Part shown: piece after piece, positions 1-7,480 of the stretch
Layout: the number at the start of each line of letters is the position of its first letter
Numbering within the stretch: position 1 is the first letter of the stretch
Assembly (NCBI GenBank): GCA_051061015.1
Contig: JBPFEG010000046.1
Coordinates: 1 to 64,000, forward strand
Length of the DNA stretch: 64,000 bases
Origin: Methylomicrobium sp051061015
GTDB taxonomy: Bacteria; Pseudomonadota; Gammaproteobacteria; Methylococcales; Methylomonadaceae
Reading direction: 5' to 3'
Notes under the pieces: model-generated
Seen by the model: only the letters and a program-made list of their open reading frames with translations
What the model was told of the DNA's origin: nothing
Databases searched by the model: none
Program-made: the position numbers and the translations under genes

Positions 1-1
1 G

Positions 2-172
2 AAATGGGAAACGATCGACAAGAACCAGATCGACGATCTGATGGCCGGCAAGGAGCCCCGGCCGCCCCTGGACGACAACGATCCCTCCGGCCGAACCTCT
101 TTGCAGAAACCCGATAAAGACGATGATAAGACCGTCAATATAAATAAGAATAAACCGGTCGGTCAGGTTTGA
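2..172 (+). CDS. ftsH: C-terminal end of FtsH-like membrane AAA+ metalloprotease (partial)
   Basis: Only the last 56 codons are in the window; the gene enters from the left edge in the frame starting at base 2. The readable tail includes TIDKNQIDDLMAGKEPRPP, which matches the usual end of proteobacterial FtsH (a DLMA-x-x-x-x-RPP element after the peptidase domain). After it comes a low-complexity, Asp- and Asn-rich tail (DDKTVNINKN), as is common and poorly conserved in this family. FtsH is an inner-membrane ATP-dependent zinc protease. No AAA or HExxH motif is in view, so the call rests on the tail alone. Confidence 0.65.
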   Translation, partial: KWETIDKNQIDDLMAGKEPRPPLDDNDPSGRTSLQKPDKDDDKTVNINKNKPVGQV

Positions 173-186
173 GGTGCGCTCATTAC

Positions 187-213
187 GGGGGTAATTTTTG
201 CCCCCATTTTTTT
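187..213 (+). terminator. Rho-independent terminator after ftsH
   Basis: GGGGG at 187-191 pairs with CCCCC at 201-205 across a 9-base loop and is followed by A and a run of T. It lies 15 bases after the ftsH stop codon. Confidence 0.75.
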
Positions 214-227
214 GCTTCGGATTATTT

Positions 228-256
228 AACGTTCCCGCGCTTTAGGCGGGAACGTT
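228..256. terminator. Perfect 11-bp inverted repeat between convergent genes
   Basis: AACGTTCCCGC at 228-238 is the exact reverse complement of GCGGGAACGTT at 246-256, with a 7-base loop. It sits between ftsH and the convergent regulator gene, which ends at 295. It could end transcription from either side, but no good T tract follows on either strand. Confidence 0.5.
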
Positions 257-294
257 GTTAATTTCTTGTGAGGGGGACGGGGGATGGAAAGACG

Positions 295-1275
295 CTAAAG
301 CATGGCGAGCTTTTTTTTATCTCTCTGACTTTCCAGTTCGTCAAGATAGGTCCGGAAATGGGCGAAATTTTGCATTTTAACGACGCCAACTTCATTCAAT
401 ATGTTTTCATAGTAGGGTGCGGCGCGTCCTCCAACGACCAATGCAATCTCACACCCCACTAGTTTTCGCAGTCTTCTAAGCTCTTTCGGGACCACATTAT
501 CATTAGTGCAGGAACTGATGCTGATCGTGACAGCGGATGCTTCGGTGAATTTAACGGCGGCTGCAATTTCCTCGGCAGGCAGATTCGCACCCAGATAGGT
601 CACATGCCATCCTTTTAATTCGGCGATGATTGCGGCCAGCAGTGCGCCCAATTCGTGCAATTGGCCCACGGGTGTTGTAACGACCATTTTCGGCGCGGCA
701 GGGGAATAAGGCGAATTGTTGCGCAGAAGATAGATCAAGGATCGGATAACCGAGGATGCCATATGTTCATGTACCGGACGAAGCTCGCCGGTTTTCCAGC
801 GGTCGCCGATCAGCGTAAATAAAGGATCCAGCAGATCTTCAATAAAATTTTGGATGCCAAGTTCAACAATCGCGTTCTCGAAATATGATTCCAGCGTTCT
901 GCCGTCGAATGCGATAACGGCGGCATAACATTTCTGGACGTACTCTTCTGCTAGCGGTTTGGTGGAGTTAGTGATGGGGAGAGTGCGAAGCTTTGCCGGC
1001 ATTGCGGCCTCTTCGGCATGCAGCAATTTTTTCAATTCATCCAATGAATAGTGGGCAATGCGGCTGATACTGTGGCCATGGGTTGTGGCTTGATTCAGAA
1101 GCGTCAGGCGGGCAATGTCCTGATCCGTATAAACGCGGTGGCCGCCAGTGGTGCGGGTTGGCGTTACCGCTTGGTAACGTCGTTCCCAAGCTCTGACCAG
1201 TTCGGTTTTGATACCGGATCGTTTTGCTACCGTGCTGATCGAATACTGTCCTGGATTGTCCTTAATGTCTGTCAT
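295..1275 (-). CDS. MerR-family regulator with cobalamin-binding domain (LitR/CarH-like)
   Basis: A 326-residue protein. Residues about 10-80 form a MerR winged helix (STVAKRSGIKTELVRAWERR, then GGHRVYTDQDI). The rest resembles the B12-binding part of CarH/LitR light- and cobalamin-responsive repressors. The helical-bundle signature is present: Trp160 followed 11 residues later by Glu170-His171, the same spacing as Trp131 and His142 in Thermus CarH. The lower-ligand His is present as QLHELG (His207), with Gln where the Dx-His-xxG motif has Asp. Adenosylcobalamin binding is therefore plausible. The regulated genes are unknown; no carotenoid or photolyase gene is nearby. The ATG has no clear ribosome-binding site. 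Confidence 0.85.
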   Translation of the reverse strand: MTDIKDNPGQYSISTVAKRSGIKTELVRAWERRYQAVTPTRTTGGHRVYTDQDIARLTLLNQATTHGHSISRIAHYSLDELKKLLHAEEAAMPAKLRTLPITNSTKPLAEEYVQKCYAAVIAFDGRTLESYFENAIVELGIQNFIEDLLDPLFTLIGDRWKTGELRPVHEHMASSVIRSLIYLLRNNSPYSPAAPKMVVTTPVGQLHELGALLAAIIAELKGWHVTYLGANLPAEEIAAAVKFTEASAVTISISSCTNDNVVPKELRRLRKLVGCEIALVVGGRAAPYYENILNEVGVVKMQNFAHFRTYLDELESQRDKKKLAML

Positions 1276-1741
1276 ACCAATCTGTTAATGGAAATCATTT
1301 GGAAGGTGGGTAAAGTCATATGTCCATTCTGCAATTATGACGCAAACTATTGATATATAATGCCCCAATTCTGATTTACAGAATCATTATACCATTATGC
1401 TGAACAAAAGTTAGACGAATCTTGTATTTTGGTGCAGGCGTGTCAAATTTAATCGCACCCGGTTGATTTACTTGAGTTTCTGTTTTGCAGGCGAAAATAA
1501 ATTTCATCGCTCTGAGTTGGCAAAGCGGCCATTTTTAGGGTACAGCTAATTTTTTCAGGCATTACCGAAGCCGAATTATTATCTTGATACGCATCTGCAG
1601 ACTTTTAGTAAGGGGCATTTCCCAGCCACCGGTATCGAAGAGAAATTTCTTCTCAAAGAAGGGGAGGATTATTTATAAATAGAGTCGACCCCACATTGTT
1701 GTTAACTCAGGAAAATATTAAACCCAGACCTGCGCGGTCTT
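1276..1741. other. Gene-free stretch between divergent regulator and FAD oxidoreductase genes
   Basis: No open frame with coding character was seen. It holds an inverted repeat ATTCTG-N5-CAGAAT at 1368-1384, about 93 bases upstream of the MerR-type gene, which could be an operator for that gene. The remainder (1400-1741) is unremarkable and has no recognised riboswitch. Confidence 0.5.
1368..1384. promoter_or_regulatory. Inverted repeat, possible operator of the MerR-type regulator
   Basis: ATTCTG at 1368-1373 and CAGAAT at 1379-1384 are perfect inverted repeats with a 5-base spacer. On the minus strand an AT-rich element containing CATTATATATC lies about 20 bases closer to the regulator gene and could be its -10 region. 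Function is inferred from position only. Confidence 0.3.
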
Positions 1742-2806
1742 TTGAGTGTGAAAAAACAGATTGATTTTTTGATTATCGGATGTGGCCTTGCAGGGGGTTT
1801 ATTGGCTTGGGAACTGATACGACGCAACAGCCGCGTTGCTGTGATCGATAACGGTTCGCTCAATGCTTCGCAAATTGCGGCCGGACTGATCAATCCGCTT
1901 ACCGGTCAACGCTTTGTAAAAACGGAGAACGTCGACCGGTTATTACCCGTTGCGAAAGAGTTTTATGCGGTATTAGCCAGCGCATTTGGCCGGTCTTTTT
2001 TTATCGAAAAACCGATGTGCCGTCTATTTCGCAGTGAAATTGAGGCGGCCAATTGCCGAAAACGGCTCCAGGATGACGATTATCGGCCTTATTTAGGCGA
2101 GATGCACCTCTCGCCAGGCAGCGAAGATTATTTGGGTTATCTGGAGCAGAAACAAACCGGCTATTTGATGACGCGGCCTTTATTGAACCAGTTACGGGAA
2201 TTTTTGCAAATCCATAATGCTTACCTTCAGACCTTCTTCGACTATCAGGAAATCCGGCTTGATGCGGAGCCAAGTTGGCGAGACATTAAGTTCCGACAAC
2301 TTATATTTTGTGAAGGATTTTATATACGCGAGAATCCCTGGTTTTCGTGGTTGCCGTTACAGCCGGTCAAAGGCGAAATCCTGACGCTTTCGCATAATCT
2401 GGCATTACCCGATCAGATTCTGAATGACGGTCACTGGTTGGTGCCGGTGGGCTCCAACGAGGTTCGCGTCGGCTCGACCTTTGATCATGAAAATATCGAC
2501 ATGAAAATCACCGACACTGCAAAAGCGGAACTTGTCATGGCGGGGAAACGGTTTGTCTCGGGGTTGCAGGATGCCGATGTGATCGCGCACGAAGCAGGAG
2601 TCCGTCCCTGTACGGCGGACAGGCGACCTCTTATCGGCAAGCATCCGCACTACTCTTGTTTGAATATTTTTAACGGCTTCGGTGCTAAAGGCAGTCTATC
2701 CATTCCCTGGCATTGCCGCCGCTTTGCCGATTACCTTTTAAATGGTGAATCCTTGCCTGAACTTTGCGATATTAAACGGTATGAAAGAACGCATTTCACT
2801 GGTTGA
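1742..2806 (+). CDS. DAO-family FAD-dependent oxidoreductase, MnmC(o)/MnmL-like candidate
   Basis: A 354-residue protein with an N-terminal FAD-binding motif (GCGLAGGLLAWEL, residues about 13-25) and the D-amino-acid-oxidase family C-terminus (HEAGVRPCTADRRPLIG, then NGFGAKG near 320). This layout is shared with the oxidase half of MnmC and with stand-alone MnmL, which turn the cmnm5 group of tRNA wobble uridine into nm5. The 3' end overlaps the next gene, an MnmM-like methyltransferase that would do the following step, which supports this role. Other glycine- or amino-acid-oxidase activities cannot be excluded. The start is TTG at 1742 or GTG at 1748; neither has a good ribosome-binding site. 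Confidence 0.75.
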   Translation: MSVKKQIDFLIIGCGLAGGLLAWELIRRNSRVAVIDNGSLNASQIAAGLINPLTGQRFVKTENVDRLLPVAKEFYAVLASAFGRSFFIEKPMCRLFRSEIEAANCRKRLQDDDYRPYLGEMHLSPGSEDYLGYLEQKQTGYLMTRPLLNQLREFLQIHNAYLQTFFDYQEIRLDAEPSWRDIKFRQLIFCEGFYIRENPWFSWLPLQPVKGEILTLSHNLALPDQILNDGHWLVPVGSNEVRVGSTFDHENIDMKITDTAKAELVMAGKRFVSGLQDADVIAHEAGVRPCTADRRPLIGKHPHYSCLNIFNGFGAKGSLSIPWHCRRFADYLLNGESLPELCDIKRYERTHFTG

Positions 2807-3365
2807 AAAAGCGCATGAACTGATTGGCGCCCGGATACGATCGGGCGCAATTGCGATCGATGCGACGGTCGGCAATGGTTATGATACGCTGTTTCTGTTG
2901 CAACAAGTCGCGCCGAATGGCAGGGTTTATGGCTTTGACATTCAGCAGTCAGCGCTGGACTCCGCCAGGGGTAGAATTGGGAATCCCGTCCTGCTGAATT
3001 GCCTGACACTTTGTCATTGCAGTCATGCGCGAATGGAAAAGATCATACCCGAAACGGATCATGGCCTGATCAATGCGGTGATGTTCAATCTCGGTTATCT
3101 GCCCGGCAGCGATAAAACTATAGCGACCCAGGTGGAATCGACCTTGACGGCGTTGTCGGCCGCAAGCCGATTGCTGAGCTCGCCTGGTATTATCACGATT
3201 GTAGCTTATCCTGGGCATGAGGACGGAGCGCATGAAACCGAACAGGTCCGGCTCTGGTGCGAAAAACTGGACCGCGAACGTTTCAAAATTGATCTGATCG
3301 CGTCTAAACCGAACGATTATGCCGCTCCCAAGCTTTTTGCAGTGACCCTGAGGAGTTTGAGGTGA
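2781..3365 (+). CDS. mnmM: MnmM-like (YtqB family) class I SAM-dependent tRNA methyltransferase
   Basis: A 194-residue protein resembling the rRNA-methylase/YtqB family, now known as MnmM, which methylates nm5(s2)U to mnm5(s2)U at tRNA position 34. The SAM motif is at residues about 23-31 (AIDATVGNGYDT), followed by GFDIQQSALD. FNLGYLPG and VAYPGHEDG later in the chain are typical of the family. An upstream in-frame ATG at 2742 exists, but ATG at 2781 gives the family length and N-terminus (MKERISLVEKAHE) and a 26-base overlap with the preceding oxidoreductase, suggesting coupled translation. Confidence 0.82.
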   Translation: MKERISLVEKAHELIGARIRSGAIAIDATVGNGYDTLFLLQQVAPNGRVYGFDIQQSALDSARGRIGNPVLLNCLTLCHCSHARMEKIIPETDHGLINAVMFNLGYLPGSDKTIATQVESTLTALSAASRLLSSPGIITIVAYPGHEDGAHETEQVRLWCEKLDRERFKIDLIASKPNDYAAPKLFAVTLRSLR

Positions 3366-3496
3366 TTTTATCGGGACATCGATTTTTGCAGTATGATTTT
3401 CGCATTGCTTTCGTTCAGTCAGCGCCCCTTTAAAGTCCGGCTTCAATTTCGTGGCAGGATATTACTAATGCATCAAATCTTATTCTCAAACTGATC

Positions 3497-3844
3497 ATGG
3501 CTATTAAAAATTACCAAAAACCCTCGCCCCAAACGCAGGAAGAAGCACTCAAGATTGCGAAGGCCACGCAGCGTCCGGCGCAGACCAAAGAACAGACCAA
3601 GCTGATCGCTCAAGGTGTCCAGAAAGGCATCGATCAATACAAAAAGCAGCAAAAAGAAAAAGCCCGAGAATTGAATAAAAGGGTTAAGAAAGCCTCACCG
3701 CAAGCCGGGCAGTCGGCGCAAACGGAGAGCCCGCAAATCCCGGAAAGGATTGTTTATCAGCAACACTGGCTGCCTTGGCTGTTGCTCGGGCTGACTTGGG
3801 TGGGCATTGTAATTTATGGACTGATGCGGTCAAAAATTCTTTGA
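3497..3844 (+). CDS. Small membrane-anchored protein, DUF2956-like
   Basis: A 115-residue protein with a Lys/Gln-rich N-terminal two thirds (SPQTQEEALKIAKATQ at about 10-25, then KEQTKLIAQGVQKGIDQYKK) and one C-terminal membrane segment (about residues 92-110, LPWLLLGLTWVGIVIYGL). The pattern matches what I recall of DUF2956, a gammaproteobacterial family of unknown function. The charged part probably faces the cytoplasm. It follows mnmM by 131 bases on the same strand. Confidence 0.65.
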   Translation: MAIKNYQKPSPQTQEEALKIAKATQRPAQTKEQTKLIAQGVQKGIDQYKKQQKEKARELNKRVKKASPQAGQSAQTESPQIPERIVYQQHWLPWLLLGLTWVGIVIYGLMRSKIL

Positions 3845-3852
3845 TTCAGCTT

Positions 3853-3899
3853 GCGGTCTCGATGCAGCATAACCTACTGCAGGGCGCCATCGAGACCGC
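3853..3899. terminator. 12-bp perfect inverted repeat between convergent genes
   Basis: GCGGTCTCGATG at 3853-3864 pairs exactly with CATCGAGACCGC at 3888-3899 across 23 bases. It lies between the DUF2956-like gene and the convergent GST-like gene (ends 3909). It may serve as a two-way terminator, though no T tract follows it. Confidence 0.5.
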
Positions 3900-3908
3900 G
3901 GATGTCTT

Positions 3909-4631
3909 TCAATCGGTGCACCAGGGCAACTCTGGGTAAAACTCGGCTTGCATGCGCCGGCAGTAATCGTACAGGTTCGGCTTGGAGAGGGCGCGATCCT
4001 TCAGCGGCGATTCAATCGGGCAACCGATAATGTTGACCAGAATGCCGTAGGCGCTGGCATCCAGGCTAGTCGGTTGCTCGCCCATGAAATACGTTTTATT
4101 GCCGAGAAAACGCGCAAGGCTATCGATATCTTCCTTACCGAGTTCGAACATTTCCTCATGCGTCAGACGGCCGATGCCGTGTCCGAGAATCTGATTCTTG
4201 ATCCGGCGGCGATAAACTGACGCCGCTAAATCACGGGCAATCGGTGGCAATACCCCGAAAATGGCTTGTTTATTGATTTGCCAGTTGCTTTCGTTATAAT
4301 CCCAGCGGGTCACCATGCTGATCCAGTAAAGATGTTCTTCCAGTAGCCGTTGAAATGATTTGGCCGTTGCCTGGTCTTCGGGTGAAACACTCGCGTCTTG
4401 ATGATTTCCGTACTTCGACTGTAAATGATGCAAAATTAAGCGGGAATCGGCGATTCGATAACCCTCGTCATTATCGATAAAGGGCAATTTGCCACGCGGA
4501 GCCTTTAACGGCAGCGTCTCGACGATCCGGTAGGGAATCTTGTTCATGCGCAAGTACGTTTCGAGTTTAACACAGAACTGGCTCAGGTTAGGAAGGCCCC
4601 AGGTACGAGCGAATTGATAAAGCGTAATCAT
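3909..4631 (-). CDS. Glutathione S-transferase family protein (metaxin/Tom37-like type)
   Basis: A 240-residue protein with a thioredoxin-like N-terminal half (ITLYQFARTWGLPNLSQFC at the start, KLPFIDNDEGYRIADSRLI around 50-68) and an all-helical C-terminal half with GEQPTSLDASAYGILVNI near 185. The pattern fits the GST group that includes metaxin-like and failed-axon-connections-like bacterial proteins. Substrate is unknown. The ATG is preceded by CGGAG. The gene is divergent from an HxlR regulator and the shared region carries two operator-like palindromes, so it is probably the regulator's target. Confidence 0.8.
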   Translation of the reverse strand: MITLYQFARTWGLPNLSQFCVKLETYLRMNKIPYRIVETLPLKAPRGKLPFIDNDEGYRIADSRLILHHLQSKYGNHQDASVSPEDQATAKSFQRLLEEHLYWISMVTRWDYNESNWQINKQAIFGVLPPIARDLAASVYRRRIKNQILGHGIGRLTHEEMFELGKEDIDSLARFLGNKTYFMGEQPTSLDASAYGILVNIIGCPIESPLKDRALSKPNLYDYCRRMQAEFYPELPWCTD

Positions 4632-4659
4632 CTTTTTCTCCGGTATGGGCGTGTGTTAT

Positions 4660-4684
4660 AGTTGCTTTCATAATGCAAGTAACT
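4660..4684. promoter_or_regulatory. Operator-like palindrome 1 in the GST-HxlR intergenic region
   Basis: AGTTGCTTTCA-TAA-TGCAAGTAACT is an inverted repeat with 11-bp arms and two mismatches. The right arm recurs in the second site at 4709-4719 as TGCAAGTGACT. This is the expected symmetry for a dimeric HxlR-type repressor that regulates itself and its divergent neighbour. Confidence 0.55.
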
Positions 4685-4699
4685 ATGCTAATCTTAATG

Positions 4700-4721
4700 C
4701 TTGCAAATTGCAAGTGACTAT
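4700..4721. promoter_or_regulatory. Operator-like palindrome 2 upstream of the HxlR gene
   Basis: CTTGCA-AAT-TGCAAG is a perfect 6-bp inverted repeat with a 3-base spacer, continued as TGACTAT. The half site TGCAAGT(A/G)ACTAT is shared with the first site, 35 bases away. It ends 14 bases before the HxlR start codon. Confidence 0.55.
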
Positions 4722-4735
4722 TAACCGAATAGAAA

Positions 4736-5110
4736 ATGAATGAATTTAATCCGGACAAATTTGAACGTTCTAGCTGTCCCGTGGCGAACGTGTTGGATAT
4801 ATTTGGCGATAAATGGACATTGCTGGTAGTACGCGATTTGATTCTGGGCAAATCGCGTTTCGGTGAATTTAGCGAATCGCCCGAAGCGATTCCGACGAAT
4901 ATTTTAGCAGATCGCTTAAAAAGACTGGAGCAAAGCGGGATAGTGACGAAAGCGCCTTATTGCCAAAAACCCCTCCGTTATCAATACGAACTGACCGAGA
5001 AAGGCAGGGATTTAATTCCTGTACTTGAGTCGATGGCGGCATGGGCAGACAAACACATACCCGGCACCAAGGTTTTTACCCGATATAGACGACCGGGGGA
5101 GACGGTTTAG
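4736..5110 (+). CDS. HxlR-family transcriptional regulator
   Basis: A 124-residue winged-helix regulator of the DUF24/HxlR family. Diagnostic parts are SSCPVANVLDIFGDKWTLLV near the N-terminus, with a conserved Cys14 used for redox or electrophile sensing in several relatives, and NILADRLKRLEQSGIVTKAPY as the recognition and wing region. It most likely represses itself and the divergent GST-like gene through the two palindromes between them. That target pairing is inferred from layout and repeats. Confidence 0.9.
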   Translation: MNEFNPDKFERSSCPVANVLDIFGDKWTLLVVRDLILGKSRFGEFSESPEAIPTNILADRLKRLEQSGIVTKAPYCQKPLRYQYELTEKGRDLIPVLESMAAWADKHIPGTKVFTRYRRPGETV

Positions 5111-5191
5111 CCTTATAAGACAGAAAGGTGGTATACGGGAGGCGGCTTCAGTCGAAGGGTACGTCTGAATAATTTCCCTGCCTGGTACCAA

Positions 5192-5223
5192 ACCTGCCAG
5201 TTATTTCTCAAAACCTGGCAGGT
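5192..5223. terminator. Inverted repeat between HxlR gene and tatC
   Basis: ACCTGCCAG at 5192-5200 pairs perfectly with CTGGCAGGT at 5215-5223 across a 14-base loop. It lies between two convergent genes and is a candidate transcription end for tatC and the regulator. The T-rich stretch after it is short. Confidence 0.45.
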
Positions 5224-5254
5224 CTTTAACGCAAAGGTATTTTTTAACCCAGTC

Positions 5255-6028
5255 TCAGGAATGCGTCAGTTGTTTGTTTGGATCGGACTCAGTAGGCTTG
5301 GGCGCAAACAAACGGGAACATAGCAATCCTGCTTCAAACAGCAGCCACATCGGCACCGCCAATAAAGTCTGTGAAATCACGTCCGGTGGTGTCAGCACCA
5401 TACCGATGATGAAAGCACCGACGATGACATAGGGACGTTGTTCGGCCAGACCGCGCGGGGTCACAAGGCCGGCCCAAACCAGCACAATCGTTAAAATCGG
5501 CACTTCGAAACAAATCCCGAACGCCAGGAACAGGGCCAGCACGAAGTCGAGATAGTGGCTGATGTCGGTCATCACGGTCACGCCGGCGGGCGCGGCGGCA
5601 GTCAAAAACTTGAACATCAGCGGAAATACCACGAAATAGGCAAAAGCGACGCCCAGAAAGAAGAGCAGGGTGCTGGCGACCAGCAATGGCAGAATGAAAC
5701 GCCGTTCGTGCTGATAAAGTCCCGGCGCGACAAAGGCCCAGAACTGGTACAACAGATAGGGCACTGAAATGAAGATCGCAACGACCAGCGCCAATTTAAA
5801 CGGGGTAAAAAACGGCGAGGCGACTTCGATCGCGATCATGCTGCTATTGGCCGGCATGTATTTCATCAAAGGCCCTGCCAGCAGCGCATAAATATCGTTT
5901 GCATAGTAGGCAAGCGCCAGGAAAACCAGCAGTACGAAGATGACTGCGCGTAATAAACGGTCGCGAAGTTCGATAAGGTGGCTCAGAAACGGCAGTTCCT
6001 GGCTCTCGTTCGGATTATTTTTCATCAT
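5255..6028 (-). CDS. tatC: Twin-arginine translocase subunit TatC
   Basis: A 257-residue polytopic inner-membrane protein with six predicted membrane spans and the family signature FLSHLIELRDRLLRAVI near the N-terminus. TatC with TatB recognises twin-arginine signal peptides and recruits TatA to export folded proteins. FRAFVAPGLYQHERR-type cytoplasmic loop residues (here FWAFVAPGLYQHERRF) are present. It is the last gene of tatABC and overlaps the end of tatB by 14 bases. Confidence 0.96.
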   Translation of the reverse strand: MMKNNPNESQELPFLSHLIELRDRLLRAVIFVLLVFLALAYYANDIYALLAGPLMKYMPANSSMIAIEVASPFFTPFKLALVVAIFISVPYLLYQFWAFVAPGLYQHERRFILPLLVASTLLFFLGVAFAYFVVFPLMFKFLTAAAPAGVTVMTDISHYLDFVLALFLAFGICFEVPILTIVLVWAGLVTPRGLAEQRPYVIVGAFIIGMVLTPPDVISQTLLAVPMWLLFEAGLLCSRLFAPKPTESDPNKQLTHS

Positions 6029-6341
6029 GCCGGTCTGAGTCGGAGGTTAGGCTGTCGTGCGGCAGGCGTTCGAGCGATGTTTGGAATGACTGGGTCGCTT
6101 CCCGGGTTTCATCGATCAGGTTTTGCAGTTCCTTTATGTCGTCCTGATGTTTCAATGTCTGCCGCAGTTCCTCGGCGTGGAGCTCGGCGCTGATTTCAGC
6201 CTTCGCGGCCGCGATCATACGCCGGCTTTTGCCGATCCAGTAACCGGCAAGCCGGGCAACTTTGGGTAGTCGCTCCGGTCCGATTACCAGCAGGCTGACC
6301 AACGCGACCATCACGATTTCAGAAAACCCTACTTCAAACAT
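6015..6341 (-). CDS. tatB: Twin-arginine translocase subunit TatB
   Basis: A 108-residue protein with the TatB N-terminus MFEVGFSEIVMVALVSLLVI (one membrane helix), followed by GPERLPKVAR and a long amphipathic, charged helix. The Glu in the membrane helix and GPERLP separate it from TatA. It forms the signal-peptide receptor with TatC. It starts 3 bases after the tatA stop codon. Confidence 0.95.
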   Translation of the reverse strand: MFEVGFSEIVMVALVSLLVIGPERLPKVARLAGYWIGKSRRMIAAAKAEISAELHAEELRQTLKHQDDIKELQNLIDETREATQSFQTSLERLPHDSLTSDSDRHDEK

Positions 6342-6344
6342 CGG

Positions 6345-6557
6345 CTAAGTTTTCTCTTGATGTTCGGCAATCGTTTCACCTTCGATCGGCTTTTTATCCT
6401 CGGGCGTCAGCGTGGGATTGTCTTGATCCTTGATAGCGTTCCGAAAGCCTTTGATCGCCGTGCCCAGATCGGAGCCGACGTTGCGTAAGCGTTTGGTGCC
6501 GAACAGCACTACTACGATAAGCAGTAATACTAATAATTCGGAAATGCCGATGCCCAT
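6345..6557 (-). CDS. tatA: Twin-arginine translocase subunit TatA
   Basis: A 70-residue protein with the short TatA membrane helix (ISELLVLLLIVVVLFG), the hinge KRLRNVGSDLG and an amphipathic helix ending GFRNAIKD. TatA oligomers form the export pathway for folded proteins. It opens the tatABC operon, 216 bases downstream of hisE on the same strand, a his-tat order common in proteobacteria. Cofactor-containing periplasmic enzymes would be the expected cargo. Confidence 0.95.
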   Translation of the reverse strand: MGIGISELLVLLLIVVVLFGTKRLRNVGSDLGTAIKGFRNAIKDQDNPTLTPEDKKPIEGETIAEHQEKT

Positions 6558-6773
6558 GGGTTTTACCTCTTTGATGTTGGGGATGCTGTGCTACGATTGT
6601 GGCAGAGTATTGGTTACTGCTGTGTCTTGATTTCCCGGGCAATAAATACCGGATAAATTGATCTCAAAGCAGGGTGGATAAATGTATCCATTTTATCTCT
6701 AGCCAGCTTTCGGTTCCATGATCGGGCGTGGGTCCTGATTTAAGATCACGACGAAAAACTCGGGAATAAAGGT

Positions 6774-7091
6774 TCATTTTTGCCGTTGCGCTTTTTCTTC
6801 GATACCCGATAGTCCGAAGCGGCGCTGCAATTCGTTCAATACGTCATCCGGCCCCAGTCCTTGCTGGGCCAGCAACACCATGCAATGAAACCATAGATCG
6901 GCCGTTTCATATATGATTTGCTGTTTGTCGCCGCTTTTCGCGGCAATCACTGTTTCGGTCGCTTCTTCGCCGATCTTTTTTAGAATCGTATCCAGCCCTT
7001 TCGCGTAAAGACTTGCAACATAGGACTTTTCCGCTGATTGCTGCTTGCGCTCTTCCAGCACGGCCGCTAATTGTTGTAATACGTCGCTCAT
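6774..7091 (-). CDS. hisE: Phosphoribosyl-ATP pyrophosphatase
   Basis: A 105-residue all-helical MazG-like enzyme that hydrolyses phosphoribosyl-ATP to phosphoribosyl-AMP, the second step of histidine synthesis. The metal-binding KKIGEEATETVIAAKSGD and ETADLWFHCMVLLA segments are present. It overlaps hisI by four bases (ATGA). hisI and hisE are separate here, unlike the fused enterobacterial protein. Confidence 0.95.
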   Translation of the reverse strand: MSDVLQQLAAVLEERKQQSAEKSYVASLYAKGLDTILKKIGEEATETVIAAKSGDKQQIIYETADLWFHCMVLLAQQGLGPDDVLNELQRRFGLSGIEEKAQRQK

Positions 7092-7480
7092 GATTTTCGA
7101 TAGATAGCTTCAGGATCTTTCAACACCGGTTCGACAGCCTGCCATCGATCGTCACACAATTGCCGGTAAAAACAGCTTTCACGTCCAGTATGACAGGCAA
7201 TGCCTCCTTGCTGTTCAATTTTGATCAAAATGACGTCTTCGTCGCAATCAAGATAGATGCCGAGTACTTTTTGCCGATGGCCGGAATCTTCCCCTTTACG
7301 CCACAATTTGTTCCGTGATCTCGACCAATAGACCGCATACCCTTCGGCGGCCGTCAAACGCAGCGATTCGCGGTTCATCCAGGCGAACATCAGGATTTTG
7401 CCGCTGTCCGCTTGCTGAGCGATTACAGGAATCAGCCCCTCAGCAGTCCAGCAAATTTCGTCGAGCCAGGCTTCGGTCAT
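7088..7480 (-). CDS. hisI: Phosphoribosyl-AMP cyclohydrolase
   Basis: A 130-residue zinc enzyme that opens the adenine ring of phosphoribosyl-AMP. The family motifs are MFAWMNRESLRLT, the metal-ligand run LDCDEDVILIKI and GGIACHTGRESCFYR with its conserved Cys residues. The ATG at 7478-7480 overlaps the hisF stop by four bases; a longer frame running upstream to 7882 is only a shadow of hisF and was not used. Confidence 0.95.
   Translation of the reverse strand: MTEAWLDEICWTAEGLIPVIAQQADSGKILMFAWMNRESLRLTAAEGYAVYWSRSRNKLWRKGEDSGHRQKVLGIYLDCDEDVILIKIEQQGGIACHTGRESCFYRQLCDDRWQAVEPVLKDPEAIYRKS

Noticed and set aside
1560..1680. Possible cobalamin or other riboswitch before the FAD oxidoreductase
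   Set aside because: No B12-box or other conserved riboswitch core could be found in the region.
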